In this document: in pieces, positions 7,253 to 16,426 of the stretch
Layout of the letters: each line of letters opens with the position of its first letter
How positions within the stretch are numbered: position 1 is the first letter of the stretch
Assembly (NCBI GenBank): GCA_902384455.1
Contig: CABMCB010000072.1
Coordinates: forward strand, 1 to 48,653
Origin: an uncultured archaeon
GTDB lineage: Archaea; Altiarchaeota; Altiarchaeia; IMC4; SCGC-AAA252-I15
Direction of reading: 5' to 3'
Length of the DNA: 48,653 bases
Notes under the pieces: model-generated
The model's database searches: none
Told to the model about the DNA's origin: nothing
The model's input: only the letters and a program-made list of their open reading frames with translations
Translations under genes and position numbers: made by a program

Positions 7253-9301
7253 TTGGAAATACGCGTCGCACTGATAGGCAACCCCAACGTAGGCAAAACC
7301 GCGCTATTCAACGCATTAACCGGCTCCCGACAGCACGTAGGCAACTGGCCCGGCGTCACCGTAGAAAAAAAGGAAGGATTCTACACCCACAATGACGTCT
7401 CATACCACGTCGTAGACCTGCCAGGAACATACGGCCTGACCGCACGCTCAACGACAGAGGCTATAGCGCGAAACTTTCTTTTTGAGGAAAAGCCCGGCAT
7501 AGTCGTGAACATCATAGACTCATCCAACATTGAAAGAAACCTGTATCTTACTCTGCTTTTGCTTGAAGCTGAAGCCAACGTCATCGTAGCCCTCAACATG
7601 ACTGACATCGCCACGCACAGAGGCAACGTAGTAGACGCCAAAAAGCTCGGTGAGTTGCTCGGCGTTCCGGTCGTACCGACTGTAGCGGCGAAGGGCGTGG
7701 GCATCGAAGACCTAAAGGAGGCGGTACGTGCAGCGCCAAAAAGAAAAAACGCGTTTCAACATCCATCATACGGCGAGGCGGAGAAATACATACGTCAATT
7801 AGAAGAAGCAGTGCGAAAAGACGAAGACCTTCTGAATAAAGCCACGTCATTCTGGATTGCAACGCGCATCCTCGAAGGAGACCCCGACATCACAGCCCTC
7901 GTTAGCGCCTCAAACAGCAAAAAAAAGATCCTTGACGCCGTCTCCGAAGCAAAAAAAGGGTTGTGCGATGAACCCCGCATAGTTTTAGCCGACGCCCGAT
8001 ACGCTGCCGCAGAGAAGATAACGCGCAGCGTTCTCGTCCAAGACCACACTAAAGAGACCTCAACATCAGAGAAACTCGACCGAATACTACTCCACAAAAT
8101 ACTAGCCATACCCCTAGTCCTATTCCTCATGTGGGCGGCCTTCAATCTCACTTTCACCGTTTCAGCTCCCTTCGTAAGCCTCATAGAATCCGGGTTCTCA
8201 TATGTTGGGGCAGCTGTGGATGGCCGCATAGCGAATGCGGAGTTGAATTCTTTGGTTGTGTATGGGGTTATCGGTGGGTGGGGTTCTATTGTTGCGTTCC
8301 TTCCGCCGATATTTTTCATGTTTCTTGTGTTGTCTTTTCTTGAGGAGAGCGGTTATATGGTGAGGGCTGCTTTCGTTATGGATCGGTTCATGTCTGTTAT
8401 GGGTTTGTCGGGGCGTTCGTTTATTCCGTTCGTTCTTGGTTTTGGCTGTAACGTTCCGGCGATACTGTCTACGCGTGCTATAGATGATCGTAAGGAGCGT
8501 TTTGTGACTTTGCTTGTCACTCCCCTTATGAGTTGTCAGGCGAGGCTTCCGGTCTATATTCTGGTTGGCGGTGCCTTTTTTGGGGAATATGCTGGTTCGG
8601 TGGTATTCTCTTTGTATCTTTTGGGTATTGTGTTTGCTGTTCTTATGGCTCAGGTGCTTCGGAAATTCGTCTTTTTGGGTGAGCCTGAGCCATTGTTTAT
8701 GGAGTTGCCGCCTTATCATGCGCCGGATTTTGCGGCAATGTTGCGTCATGCGTGGCGGCGGTGCATGATGTTTTTGCGTAAGGCGGCGACGGTGCTTTTT
8801 GTTGGCTCCCTTTTAATGTGGTTTGTATGTACTCATCCGTGGGGTGTAGGCGGCATCGGGGAGTCTTACGCTGGTATGGTGGGGAAGGTGCTTCAGCCGT
8901 TGTTTTCTCCGCTTGGTTTCACATGGCGGGGTGTTGTGGCGCTCTTGTCTGGTTTCATTGCGAAGGAAATCGTCGTTGGGACTATGGGTGTTTTGTATGG
9001 TGTTGGTGGCAATGAGGCTGCTCTCCAGGTTTCCATTGCGCATGATATGACGCCGCTTACCGCGTACGCTTTCATGGCGTTTGTCTTAATCTATACTCCT
9101 TGTCTTGCGACGATATCCGTAATATGGTCTGAGACTGCTTCGCGCAGGTGGGCTTTGTTTTCCGTTGGATACAGTATTGCGCTGGCGTATTTGGTGGCGT
9201 TGGCCATTACTTTCGGGGGGGCGTTTGTTGGGTCTGGTGTGAGCTCGTGTGTGAGTGTGCTGACTGAGTGTGCGTTTTTGGCGCTTTTAACGGCGACTTA
9301 A
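7253..9301 (+). CDS. feoB: Ferrous iron transporter B
   Basis: 682 residues. The N-terminal G domain shows G1 GNPNVGKTALFN, G3 DLPGTYGL and G4 NMTD. The membrane part with two Gate motifs follows (for example GFGCNVPAIL). It imports Fe2+ across the cell membrane. The start is a TTG at 7253, decided by AGGAGGT at 7241-7247. It is shorter than E. coli FeoB (about 773), mainly in the C-terminal tail. Around 8200 the codon choice switches abruptly from A/C-ending to G/T-ending on the coding strand, although the protein family continues without a break. Confidence 0.95.
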   Translation: MEIRVALIGNPNVGKTALFNALTGSRQHVGNWPGVTVEKKEGFYTHNDVSYHVVDLPGTYGLTARSTTEAIARNFLFEEKPGIVVNIIDSSNIERNLYLTLLLLEAEANVIVALNMTDIATHRGNVVDAKKLGELLGVPVVPTVAAKGVGIEDLKEAVRAAPKRKNAFQHPSYGEAEKYIRQLEEAVRKDEDLLNKATSFWIATRILEGDPDITALVSASNSKKKILDAVSEAKKGLCDEPRIVLADARYAAAEKITRSVLVQDHTKETSTSEKLDRILLHKILAIPLVLFLMWAAFNLTFTVSAPFVSLIESGFSYVGAAVDGRIANAELNSLVVYGVIGGWGSIVAFLPPIFFMFLVLSFLEESGYMVRAAFVMDRFMSVMGLSGRSFIPFVLGFGCNVPAILSTRAIDDRKERFVTLLVTPLMSCQARLPVYILVGGAFFGEYAGSVVFSLYLLGIVFAVLMAQVLRKFVFLGEPEPLFMELPPYHAPDFAAMLRHAWRRCMMFLRKAATVLFVGSLLMWFVCTHPWGVGGIGESYAGMVGKVLQPLFSPLGFTWRGVVALLSGFIAKEIVVGTMGVLYGVGGNEAALQVSIAHDMTPLTAYAFMAFVLIYTPCLATISVIWSETASRRWALFSVGYSIALAYLVALAITFGGAFVGSGVSSCVSVLTECAFLALLTAT

Positions 9302-9311
9302 CTATATTTAA
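9298..9311. promoter_or_regulatory. Degenerate iron-box-like palindrome before HTH gene
   Basis: TTAACTATATTTAA overlaps the feoB stop and ends two bases before the start of the HTH gene. It matches TTAACTATCGTTAA at 12 of 14 positions. If real, it would allow the regulator to control its own gene. It is AT-rich, so chance is possible. Confidence 0.4.
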
Positions 9312-9313
9312 CA

Positions 9314-9685
9314 ATGGCTAATGTGATGCCTCAGGAGATTGAGGTTTGGTATATTATTCCGTCTCTTCGTCGTGAGATAGCCAAGCATTTGGTGGCTGAG
9401 AGGGGTTTTCCTCAGAAGAAGGTGGCGGGTTTGTTGGGTGTTACCGAGTCTGCTGTCAGCCAGTACCTTAAGGATAAGAGGGCGAAGGGCGTGGATTTCA
9501 ATCCCGAAACCAAAAAGCTCATTTACGATGCCGCTGATAGGATTGGCGACAATAAGGCGTCGGCTTTGGAGGAGATTTGCCGTCTGTGCGAGGCGGTGAA
9601 GGCGTCTAAGTGGATGTGCAGCGTCCACAGGAAGTATGACGAGAACCTTCCCGGCAACTGCGACGTTTGCGGGAGAAGAAAGTAA
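9314..9685 (+). CDS. HTH regulator with a Cys-rich C-terminus, candidate iron or Fe-S sensor
   Basis: 123 residues. Residues about 20-60 form a Cro/XRE-type helix-turn-helix (KKVAGLLGVTESAVSQYL), like the archaeal COG2522 regulators. The C-terminal part has Cys89, Cys92, Cys102, Cys116 and Cys119 with His105, i.e. CxxC, C, CxxC spacing suited to a Fe-S cluster or a zinc site. It sits between feoB and sufB and has a degenerate copy of the palindrome on its own start. I infer that it senses iron or Fe-S status and binds TTAACTATCGTTAA; this is not shown by sequence alone. A second ATG at 9326 gives a shorter protein beginning MPQEIEVWYIIP. Confidence 0.8.
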   Translation: MANVMPQEIEVWYIIPSLRREIAKHLVAERGFPQKKVAGLLGVTESAVSQYLKDKRAKGVDFNPETKKLIYDAADRIGDNKASALEEICRLCEAVKASKWMCSVHRKYDENLPGNCDVCGRRK

Positions 9686-9703
9686 GTCTGCCCCTTTATG
9701 GCA

Positions 9704-9729
9704 TATTTATATATTAACGATAGTTAATA
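9704..9729 (+). promoter_or_regulatory. sufB promoter with iron-box-like operator
   Basis: A TATA-like ATTTATATAT at about 9704-9713 is followed by the perfect palindrome TATTAAC-GATA-GTTAATA (9712-9729). The operator sits between the TATA box and the expected transcription start, so a bound protein would repress the suf operon. The sufB start codon is at 9763. Confidence 0.75.
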
Positions 9730-9762
9730 CTGCTTACATCTCCCCTATACAGCACCTTCCCC

Positions 9763-11163
9763 ATGCAGGAACACAAAGTTCACCCTCCGGCAATACACGC
9801 GCACCCCTACGAAGAGAGAATTCGCCTCAGAACGCCCCCCGGAATAAACCGCGACGTAGTAGAAGCAATAAGCCACTTCAAAGGCGAACCCGAATGGATG
9901 CTCGCGCACCGACTACAATGCCTTGAAATATTCGAGAAAATCCCAACGCCAGCCTGGGGCCCAGACTTATCTAACCTGGACCTGAACGCCATAACCTACT
10001 TCATCCAACCCCCAGCCGACAGAAACAGCCGGACATGGGAAGAAGTGCCCCCAGAAATACGCGAAACATTCGAACGCCTCGGAATCCCCCAAGCGGAACG
10101 CGAAGCACTATCCGGAGTAGGCGCCCAATACGAAAGCGAAGTCGTCTACCACAACATGAAAAAAACCCTTGAAGACCAAGGCGTCACATTCATGGACTGC
10201 GACCTAGCGCTCAAAAAACACGAAGAACTATTCCACAAACACTTCATGAAAGTCGTACCCCCAAACCTCCACAAATTCAGCGCACTACACGGCGCAGTCT
10301 GGAGCGGAGGCACATTCCTACACGTACCCAAAGGAGTCAAAATAGACCTGCCCCTGCAAGCCTACTTCAGAATGAACGCCCTCAAAATGGGGCAATTCGA
10401 ACACACACTCATAATAGCCGAAGAAGGCGCTCAAGTCCACTACATAGAAGGATGCAGCGCCCCAATGTACCTCGGCCAAAACAGCCTCCACGCAGGATGC
10501 GTCGAAATACACGCCAAAAGAAAGTCGCGCGTCCGCTACAGCAGCGTGGAAAACTGGAGTAAAAACACATACAACCTCAACACCAAAAGAGCCCACATAT
10601 ACGAAGGCGCGACAATGGAATGGGTCGGCGGCAACCTAGGCGCAGGAGTAACAATGCTCTACCCATCAAGCGTACTCGTGGAAAGAAACGCCCGCGCAGA
10701 CCACATAAGCGTAGCATACGCAGGAAAAGGCCAAAACCAAGACATCGGCGCCAAAATATACCACATAGCGCCCAACACCAAAAGCGTAGTCAAAAGCAAA
10801 AGCATAAGCAAAGAAGGCGGCATCACCACATACCGCGGAATGCTCCACGTATCAAAAGAAGCGCACAACTGCATGGCAAGCGTAACATGCGACGGACTAA
10901 TCATGGACGCAGAAAGCAAAAGCAACACACACCCAGTCATGAACGTCCAAAACGAAAACGTCGACATAGCGCACGAAGCAACAGTCGGCCGCATAAGCAA
11001 CGAGCAGCTTTTCTACCTCATGAGCAGAGGGCTAAGTAAGGAGCAGGCGATTCAGATGATTGTTTCAGGGTTCATAGAGCCTGTAGTAAAGGAGCTGCCG
11101 CTGGAGTACGCGGTGGAACTCAACCGCATAATATCGATGGAAATGGAGGGGAAAGTCGGATAA
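9763..11163 (+). CDS. sufB: Fe-S cluster assembly scaffold SufB
   Basis: 466 residues. SufB is the scaffold on which clusters form in the SufBCD complex. Full family length, with the C-terminal beta-helix and the key residues kept: Cys376 in VTCDGLIMDAE (E. coli Cys405 equivalent) and Glu405 in AHEATVG (E. coli Glu434). First gene of sufB-D-S-U-C. No Shine-Dalgarno is visible before the ATG. Strong A/C-ending codon use along the whole gene. Regulation is likely through the palindrome at 9712-9729. Confidence 0.95.
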   Translation: MQEHKVHPPAIHAHPYEERIRLRTPPGINRDVVEAISHFKGEPEWMLAHRLQCLEIFEKIPTPAWGPDLSNLDLNAITYFIQPPADRNSRTWEEVPPEIRETFERLGIPQAEREALSGVGAQYESEVVYHNMKKTLEDQGVTFMDCDLALKKHEELFHKHFMKVVPPNLHKFSALHGAVWSGGTFLHVPKGVKIDLPLQAYFRMNALKMGQFEHTLIIAEEGAQVHYIEGCSAPMYLGQNSLHAGCVEIHAKRKSRVRYSSVENWSKNTYNLNTKRAHIYEGATMEWVGGNLGAGVTMLYPSSVLVERNARADHISVAYAGKGQNQDIGAKIYHIAPNTKSVVKSKSISKEGGITTYRGMLHVSKEAHNCMASVTCDGLIMDAESKSNTHPVMNVQNENVDIAHEATVGRISNEQLFYLMSRGLSKEQAIQMIVSGFIEPVVKELPLEYAVELNRIISMEMEGKVG

Positions 11164-11164
11164 G

Positions 11165-12352
11165 ATGGAGGAAGACCTAAAACGCCACGTAAAGAAAATT
11201 GGCGAAAAAACGGGCGAACCAGACTGGCTCACAGAAATAAAACTAAAAGCAGCCCACGAATACGCCCGCCTACCAGAACCGTCACCCCGCCTAGGACTAC
11301 ACATAAACCGCCCAACAGACCGGGGAAATTGGGCAAAACTACCCACACACCAACGCGACCTAAGGTGGACCGGCACAGGCGAAGTACTAGTCCAACCGCT
11401 GACAGACGCCGCCAAAACAAACGAAAAAGAAGTCAGAAAACTGCTGTACTCCGAAGCCGCATACACGGCAGGCCGCTATGAGGCGTTGCATTCGGCTTTG
11501 GTTTCGCGGGGTCTTTATGTTGATGTTCCTGACGGGGTTGGCGGCGTGAAGATTATTATCGACGACGTTCTGTCTGAAGGCGCGTCATATGATCATCTGC
11601 TTGTTCATGTCGGCAAGAATTCGTCTGCGACTATTGTTAACCGCCGTTTAAGCGAGGGGTTAGGAAGCGCTTACCACAGCGAAGGAGCGGAGTTGTTTTT
11701 GGAGGACGGGGCAAATTTGACTTACGCTCCCGTTCAGGCATATGGCGCGGGAGTCCGCCATTATGAGACGCGTTGCGCTGTTGTAGGCAAGAACGCGCGC
11801 CTCAATTTGGTGACTTCGGACGCAGGCGGGTCTTTGGCTCAAGTCGAAAGCCGCACGCGCCTTAGCCGGCAAGGAGGTCAAGTCAACATAATGGGCCTGT
11901 TGTTTGGGGGGCTTGAGCAGACTATCGACGTGAACGTGAGCGTCCTGCATGAGGCGGCAAACACGGAAAGCAACATTCTGCTTAGAAACGTCCTTGCGGA
12001 CAAAGCCAAGGCGATAGTCAGGGGACTCATAAACGTCGCAGAAAACGCGCCTTCAAGCGTGGGATACCAAAAGGAAGACACTCTCCTCTTGTCGCCCACA
12101 ACCGAGGCGAGCGTCATACCAAACCTAGAAATAAACAACAACGACGTCCGGTGCACCCACGCATCCAGCATAACCCACATAGACGACGAAAAACTGTTTT
12201 ACCTCAAATCGCGCGGAATACACCCTGAAGAAGGCCGCAAGCTCATCATCGAAGGGTTCATCGAGCCGATAATGAAGGCGCTTCCGGAGGACACTACGCG
12301 CGCCACATTAAGCGAGCACATACTCCTTCAGGCAACCCATAAACCACAATGA
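11165..12352 (+). CDS. sufD: Fe-S cluster assembly protein SufD
   Basis: 395 residues. Paralogue of SufB that partners it in the SufBCD scaffold. The C-terminal core has the typical segment HASSITHIDDEKLFYLKSRG, with the conserved His. The ATG follows the sufB stop by one base, with GGAGGGGAAAG upstream. Codon choice shifts from A/C-ending to G/T-ending near 11465 and drifts back near 12060. Its end overlaps sufS by four bases. Confidence 0.93.
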   Translation: MEEDLKRHVKKIGEKTGEPDWLTEIKLKAAHEYARLPEPSPRLGLHINRPTDRGNWAKLPTHQRDLRWTGTGEVLVQPLTDAAKTNEKEVRKLLYSEAAYTAGRYEALHSALVSRGLYVDVPDGVGGVKIIIDDVLSEGASYDHLLVHVGKNSSATIVNRRLSEGLGSAYHSEGAELFLEDGANLTYAPVQAYGAGVRHYETRCAVVGKNARLNLVTSDAGGSLAQVESRTRLSRQGGQVNIMGLLFGGLEQTIDVNVSVLHEAANTESNILLRNVLADKAKAIVRGLINVAENAPSSVGYQKEDTLLLSPTTEASVIPNLEINNNDVRCTHASSITHIDDEKLFYLKSRGIHPEEGRKLIIEGFIEPIMKALPEDTTRATLSEHILLQATHKPQ

Positions 12353-13566
12353 ACGCAAAAAAAATCAGGGCGGACTTCCCGGTCCTCACAAGGAAAATCC
12401 ACGGCAAACGCCTGGTATACCTGGATAACGCGGCAACAACGCAGAAGCCGACGCAGGTAATAGACGCACTTACGAACTACTATACCGGCTACAACAGCAA
12501 CGTCCACCGGGGGATACACACGTTAAGCATCGAAGCCACAAACGCCTACGACGAAGCCCGTAAAAAAATATCTTCGTTCTTCAACGCGCAATACGACGAA
12601 ACCATATTCACCCGAGGAACCACAGAATCCATAAACCTACTCGCATACACCCTCGAACGTTTACTACCCAAAGGCGGAGACATAGCGATAACCCAGATGG
12701 AACACCACAGCAACCTGGTGCCCTGGCAGCAGTACGCCCAAAGAACAGGAGCAAACCTGCGCATAATAAAAATCGACGAAGAAGGACGCCTCGACATGAA
12801 CTCCGCAGAAGAAACGATAACAGACAAAACCCGGATACTCGCGTTCGCCCACATGAGCAACGTACTTGGCACAATAAACGACGTAAACGCGCTCACCAAA
12901 ATAGCCTCCGACCACGGCGCCATCACAATACTCGACGCCGCACAAAGCGCAACCCACATCCCAATCAACTTCAAAAAAACGTCCGCCGACTTCCTCGCCG
13001 CAAGCGGACACAAAATGCTCGGTCCAACAGGCATAGGCATCCTAATAGGAAAAAGAGAAAGACTCGAATTGCTTCCTCCGTTCCACTTCGGCGGAGAAAT
13101 GATACGCGAAGTCCACTACAACAAATCCATATGGAACAACCCCCCCTACAAGTTCGAGGCGGGAACCCCAAACATCGCAGGCGCAATAGGATACGGCGCA
13201 GCAACAGACTACCTAAACAAAATAAGCATGAGCGAAATACAAGAACACGGAAAAAAACTCACCTCCTACGCGATAAAAAAACTAGAGCAAACAGGCGCCA
13301 CAACATACGGCCCCAAAGACAGCGACAGAGGACCGGTCATAAGCTTCAACCTGGACGGGATACACCCCCACGACGCAGGAAGCCTCCTTGACGACCAAGG
13401 CATAGCGGTACGCGCAGGACACCACTGCGCAATGCCACTCATGGAACTGCTTCAAGTGCCAGCCACAATACGCGCAAGCTTCTCAATATACAACGACAAA
13501 GACGACGTCGACGCGCTAATAGACGGCGTCGAATACGTGAAAAAAGTATTCGGAGGCCGCCTATGA
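12349..13566 (+). CDS. sufS: Cysteine desulfurase, SufS type
   Basis: 405 residues. PLP enzyme that takes sulfur from cysteine for cluster assembly. The PLP lysine is in AASGHKMLGPTGIG and the persulfide-forming Cys360 is in RAGHHCAMPLMELL, the group II (SufS) arrangement. The start overlaps the sufD stop (ATGA). Fits the operon exactly: desulfurase, acceptor and scaffold are together. Confidence 0.95.
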   Translation: MNAKKIRADFPVLTRKIHGKRLVYLDNAATTQKPTQVIDALTNYYTGYNSNVHRGIHTLSIEATNAYDEARKKISSFFNAQYDETIFTRGTTESINLLAYTLERLLPKGGDIAITQMEHHSNLVPWQQYAQRTGANLRIIKIDEEGRLDMNSAEETITDKTRILAFAHMSNVLGTINDVNALTKIASDHGAITILDAAQSATHIPINFKKTSADFLAASGHKMLGPTGIGILIGKRERLELLPPFHFGGEMIREVHYNKSIWNNPPYKFEAGTPNIAGAIGYGAATDYLNKISMSEIQEHGKKLTSYAIKKLEQTGATTYGPKDSDRGPVISFNLDGIHPHDAGSLLDDQGIAVRAGHHCAMPLMELLQVPATIRASFSIYNDKDDVDALIDGVEYVKKVFGGRL

Positions 13567-13976
13567 AAGATTCCTCTTTGATGTACACTGAGGCGATACT
13601 TGACCACTACAAGAACCCCCGAAACAGCGGGAATATCGCTGACGCGCAAATCAGGCAGCGCGGAATCAACCCCATATGCGGCGACGACATAGAGTTGACT
13701 TTAAAGGTAGAGGCGGACGTGGTCAAAGACGCCAAATTCACCTCAAACTCATGCGCCATAAGCACCGCGTCAGCCGACATGCTACTAACTAAAATCAAAG
13801 GCAAAACAATCGCGCAAGCCGAATCAATAACAAGCGACGACGCGGTGTCGGCCCTGCACATACCCATATCGCCCGCCAGAATCAAATGCGCGGTGCTACC
13901 TCTTGTCACATTAAAAGACGGCATAAACTCATTCAAGAAAAAAAGCAAGGAAAACAAAACAAGCACCACGGAGTAA
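13563..13976 (+). CDS. sufU: SufU/IscU-like sulfur acceptor or scaffold
   Basis: 137 residues with the three family cysteines Cys39 (NPICGDD), Cys64 (SNSCAIS) and Cys109 (ARIKCAV) plus Asp41. SufU proteins take sulfur from SufS through zinc; IscU builds clusters. The linker between the second and third cysteine is short compared with the Firmicutes SufU insertion, so it could act as either. The ATG overlaps the sufS stop. The last 20 residues are Lys-rich. Confidence 0.9.
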   Translation: MKDSSLMYTEAILDHYKNPRNSGNIADAQIRQRGINPICGDDIELTLKVEADVVKDAKFTSNSCAISTASADMLLTKIKGKTIAQAESITSDDAVSALHIPISPARIKCAVLPLVTLKDGINSFKKKSKENKTSTTE

Positions 13977-13980
13977 AACA

Positions 13981-14727
13981 ATGACAGGCCAACTCGAAAT
14001 AGTGGACCTCCACGTCTCAGTCGGAGGAAAAGAAATACTCAAAGGAATCACACTCACAATACACGCCGGAGAAGTCGTCGCGCTAATGGGCCCAAACGGC
14101 AGCGGAAAAAGCACCCTCTCCTACGCAATAGCCGGCCACCCAGACTACGAAATAACCCGCGGAAGCATAATCCTAAACGGCAAAGAAATCACCCGCGCCA
14201 CCGCCGACGAACGCTCACGGCAAGGCCTATTCCTATCCTTCCAGTACCCAGTGTCCATACCCGGAGTAACAGTCGCCAACTTCCTGCGGACCGCATTAAA
14301 CGCGCACCGCCCCCAAAACGAACCAATAGACGTAATCGAGTTCTACGAGCTGCTGAACCAGAAAATCAAGGCCCTCAAAATAAGCGAAGACTTCGTAAAC
14401 AGGCACCTTAACGAAGGATTCTCAGGCGGAGAAAAAAAGAGGATGGAAATACTCCAAATGTCAATACTCACGCCAAACTACGCAATACTAGACGAAACAG
14501 ACTCCGGACTAGACGTAGACGCCCTCAAAATAGTCGCCGAAGGAATAAACGCTCAAAGAAACCCCAACCTAGGCGTACTGCTAATAACCCACTACGAACG
14601 CATACTCTCCTACATAAAACCCGACAAAGCAGTAGTCATGGTGAAAGGCCGCATAATGGACTCCGGGGGGCCTGAGCTGGTCAGGGCCATTGAGGCGGAA
14701 GGATACGACCGGTGGGTAAAGGAGTAA
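13981..14727 (+). CDS. sufC: Fe-S assembly ATPase SufC
   Basis: 248 residues. ABC-type ATPase of the SufBCD complex. Walker A GPNGSGKST, signature FSGGEKKR, Walker B YAILDETDSGLD (the SufC form of Walker B), and the H-loop ITHYE. Last gene of the suf operon, four bases after sufU. The order B-D-S-U-C puts sufC last, whereas many archaea have it first. Confidence 0.95.
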   Translation: MTGQLEIVDLHVSVGGKEILKGITLTIHAGEVVALMGPNGSGKSTLSYAIAGHPDYEITRGSIILNGKEITRATADERSRQGLFLSFQYPVSIPGVTVANFLRTALNAHRPQNEPIDVIEFYELLNQKIKALKISEDFVNRHLNEGFSGGEKKRMEILQMSILTPNYAILDETDSGLDVDALKIVAEGINAQRNPNLGVLLITHYERILSYIKPDKAVVMVKGRIMDSGGPELVRAIEAEGYDRWVKE

Positions 14728-14785
14728 GACCCCTAAGTAAGCCGCAGTCGGTCGGCCTTAGTTTGATTTGGGTGCGGGCTGGACT

Positions 14786-15208
14786 CTACTTCTTCTTCTC
14801 GTATACTACGGCTGGGTCGAACTGCGGTTTTTTGCCGTCTACGAGTTTGAGTTTTCCTTTACCCAGTTTCCTGTAGAAGCATGTGTTGTAGCCTGTGTGG
14901 CAGGCTGCGCCGCCAATCTGGTCTATCAAAAGCACGAGTGCGTCCTGGTCGCAGTCGACAAGAATCTCTTTGACCCGCTGGAAGTTGCGGCTTGATTCCC
15001 CCTTCTTCCACAGTTTGTTCCTGCTTCTGCTGAAGTAGGTGGCCGTGCCGCTTTTTACCGTCTCCTGAAAAGCTTCCTTGTTCATGTAAGCTACCATCAA
15101 CACTTCCTTGGTCTTGTAGTCTTGGGCTACGGCGGTAATTAGGCCTCCGGCCTTATCGAAGTTGATTACAAGCGGCGCGTCAGGCGCCTCGGTTTCGTTT
15201 ACTGTCAT
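14786..15208 (-). CDS. hisI: Phosphoribosyl-AMP cyclohydrolase
   Basis: 140 residues, one HisI domain. The enzyme opens the purine ring of phosphoribosyl-AMP in histidine synthesis. Zinc and magnesium residues are visible in VDCDQDALVLLI and the pair ACHTGYNTCFYR. GGAGATAAAAA precedes the ATG, which overlaps the stop of the upstream Trm112-like gene. No other his gene is in the window, so the pathway is either elsewhere or incomplete. Convergent with sufC across a 58-base gap in which I see nothing clear. Confidence 0.93.
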   Translation of the reverse strand: MTVNETEAPDAPLVINFDKAGGLITAVAQDYKTKEVLMVAYMNKEAFQETVKSGTATYFSRSRNKLWKKGESSRNFQRVKEILVDCDQDALVLLIDQIGGAACHTGYNTCFYRKLGKGKLKLVDGKKPQFDPAVVYEKKK

Positions 15209-15423
15209 TTTTTATCTCCTTTCTGTAGTGAACCCATTATCTTCTTCCATTCTCCTTCGGGCAGGACGCGTCCTGAGTCGGGCAGCATTATGGGGACGTC
15301 GTCTTCTACCTTGTATGTTCGCCTGCAGCTTTTGTTCTCGCACACGAGTGAGACGCCTACTTGTTTTACATGCGTCTTGCAGACGGGGCATGCTAGTATC
15401 CTCAGAAGCTGCGAGTCAACCAT
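15205..15423 (-). CDS. Trm112-like zinc-ribbon protein
   Basis: 72 residues from the ATG at 15421-15423. Four cysteines (LACPVCK, then LVCENKSCRRTY) and the end motif VPIMLP are typical of the Trm112/YbaR (DUF343) family, small activators of RNA and protein methyltransferases. The frame runs up to 15468, but a TATA-like GTATTTAGG about 25 bases before the inner ATG favours the shorter form. Four-base overlap with hisI suggests co-transcription. Confidence 0.8.
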   Translation of the reverse strand: MVDSQLLRILACPVCKTHVKQVGVSLVCENKSCRRTYKVEDDVPIMLPDSGRVLPEGEWKKIMGSLQKGDKK

Positions 15424-15612
15424 CAGGTTACGTATTGTTTTCCCAAACCTAAATACGGTGGGGGGCAACTACTCAAGAGCCTAATGTCGGTGTCACAGCC
15501 AAAATCCTAAAGCGGATTGTGAGAAATTTTGCGATTCAATTGCAGCGTAAACGATGTAATACAAGCAGAGGTTGTAATCACGGATTAATTTAAATAACTC
15601 TTAAACGATAAG

Positions 15613-16410
15613 GTGCAAGCAGGCCTCAAAGATAAATCCGCAGCAACTGGCGGACTTCCGCGTCCTCTAGACCTAAATGCAACACTTAACCCAAAAGAAG
15701 AGTTGATAAAGGATAGGTGGCTTTGTACTGCGTATGAGGCGTGGAGAATCAAAATCCACATCATAGACCACCTCGCCGAAACCAGCCGGAGAACAGGCTG
15801 CCCTATGCTCGTTGTAGCTAACGGCACCAACGGAAAACACCTTCTTGAGGCCATGAAGCACGAACTCGACGCGGAAGGCATAAAATACGCCAGCAAAGAC
15901 GTTAGTTCAACCCGCATGGACATGGAGCCAAGACACGTTCCGACAGACCTTTTTACCGAAAGAGAGAAACACGTTTTAGCCGGAAAACCGCACATAGTCG
16001 TCGTTCTAGACACTACCACAAGCACTTTACTCCCTCCGGCATCCCATGTAGGCTATCAAAACTACTTTGATTTCTTTCCTTTCCAGCCCCCGTACCAGTT
16101 CGCCATATCCCATCTGGGAAACGTGGGTGTTTACTCAGGCAGGCAAAGCGGAAATCCCCTGTACGCCAGCCGAGAAGTTTCAGAGTTACAGCCGCCCATT
16201 GTAGTGTTTGCGAGCGGCAGCCTAAGTGACGCCGACCCCAGGATTACCGACTCTTTAACACAGATGGTCTACGCCCCAGGAGCATGCGACAGCAAATTCA
16301 TATGCGAACTCGAGAACGTGAGGGTACATGACGCCCAAACCAAAAAAAGTATACCTATCGCACAGTACAGTTACGAGAAAGTCAAAGAAATTTGCGGCGA
16401 CAGAAGATAA
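15613..16410 (+). CDS. Hypothetical protein, weakly like a phosphoribosyltransferase
   Basis: 265 residues, GTG start at 15613 after a TATA-like TTTAAATA (15590-15597). A segment HIVVVLDTTTST (about 135-147) follows a hydrophobic strand and recalls the PRPP loop of type I phosphoribosyltransferases, but the usual pair of acidic residues is not clear. The middle is rich in Phe, Tyr and Pro; the C-terminal third holds two cysteines (GACDSKFICEL). No signal peptide or membrane segment. It stands alone between the hisI operon and serS. Function unknown. Confidence 0.65.
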   Translation: MQAGLKDKSAATGGLPRPLDLNATLNPKEELIKDRWLCTAYEAWRIKIHIIDHLAETSRRTGCPMLVVANGTNGKHLLEAMKHELDAEGIKYASKDVSSTRMDMEPRHVPTDLFTEREKHVLAGKPHIVVVLDTTTSTLLPPASHVGYQNYFDFFPFQPPYQFAISHLGNVGVYSGRQSGNPLYASREVSELQPPIVVFASGSLSDADPRITDSLTQMVYAPGACDSKFICELENVRVHDAQTKKSIPIAQYSYEKVKEICGDRR

Positions 16411-16426
16411 CGCATTTAACGCCCTC

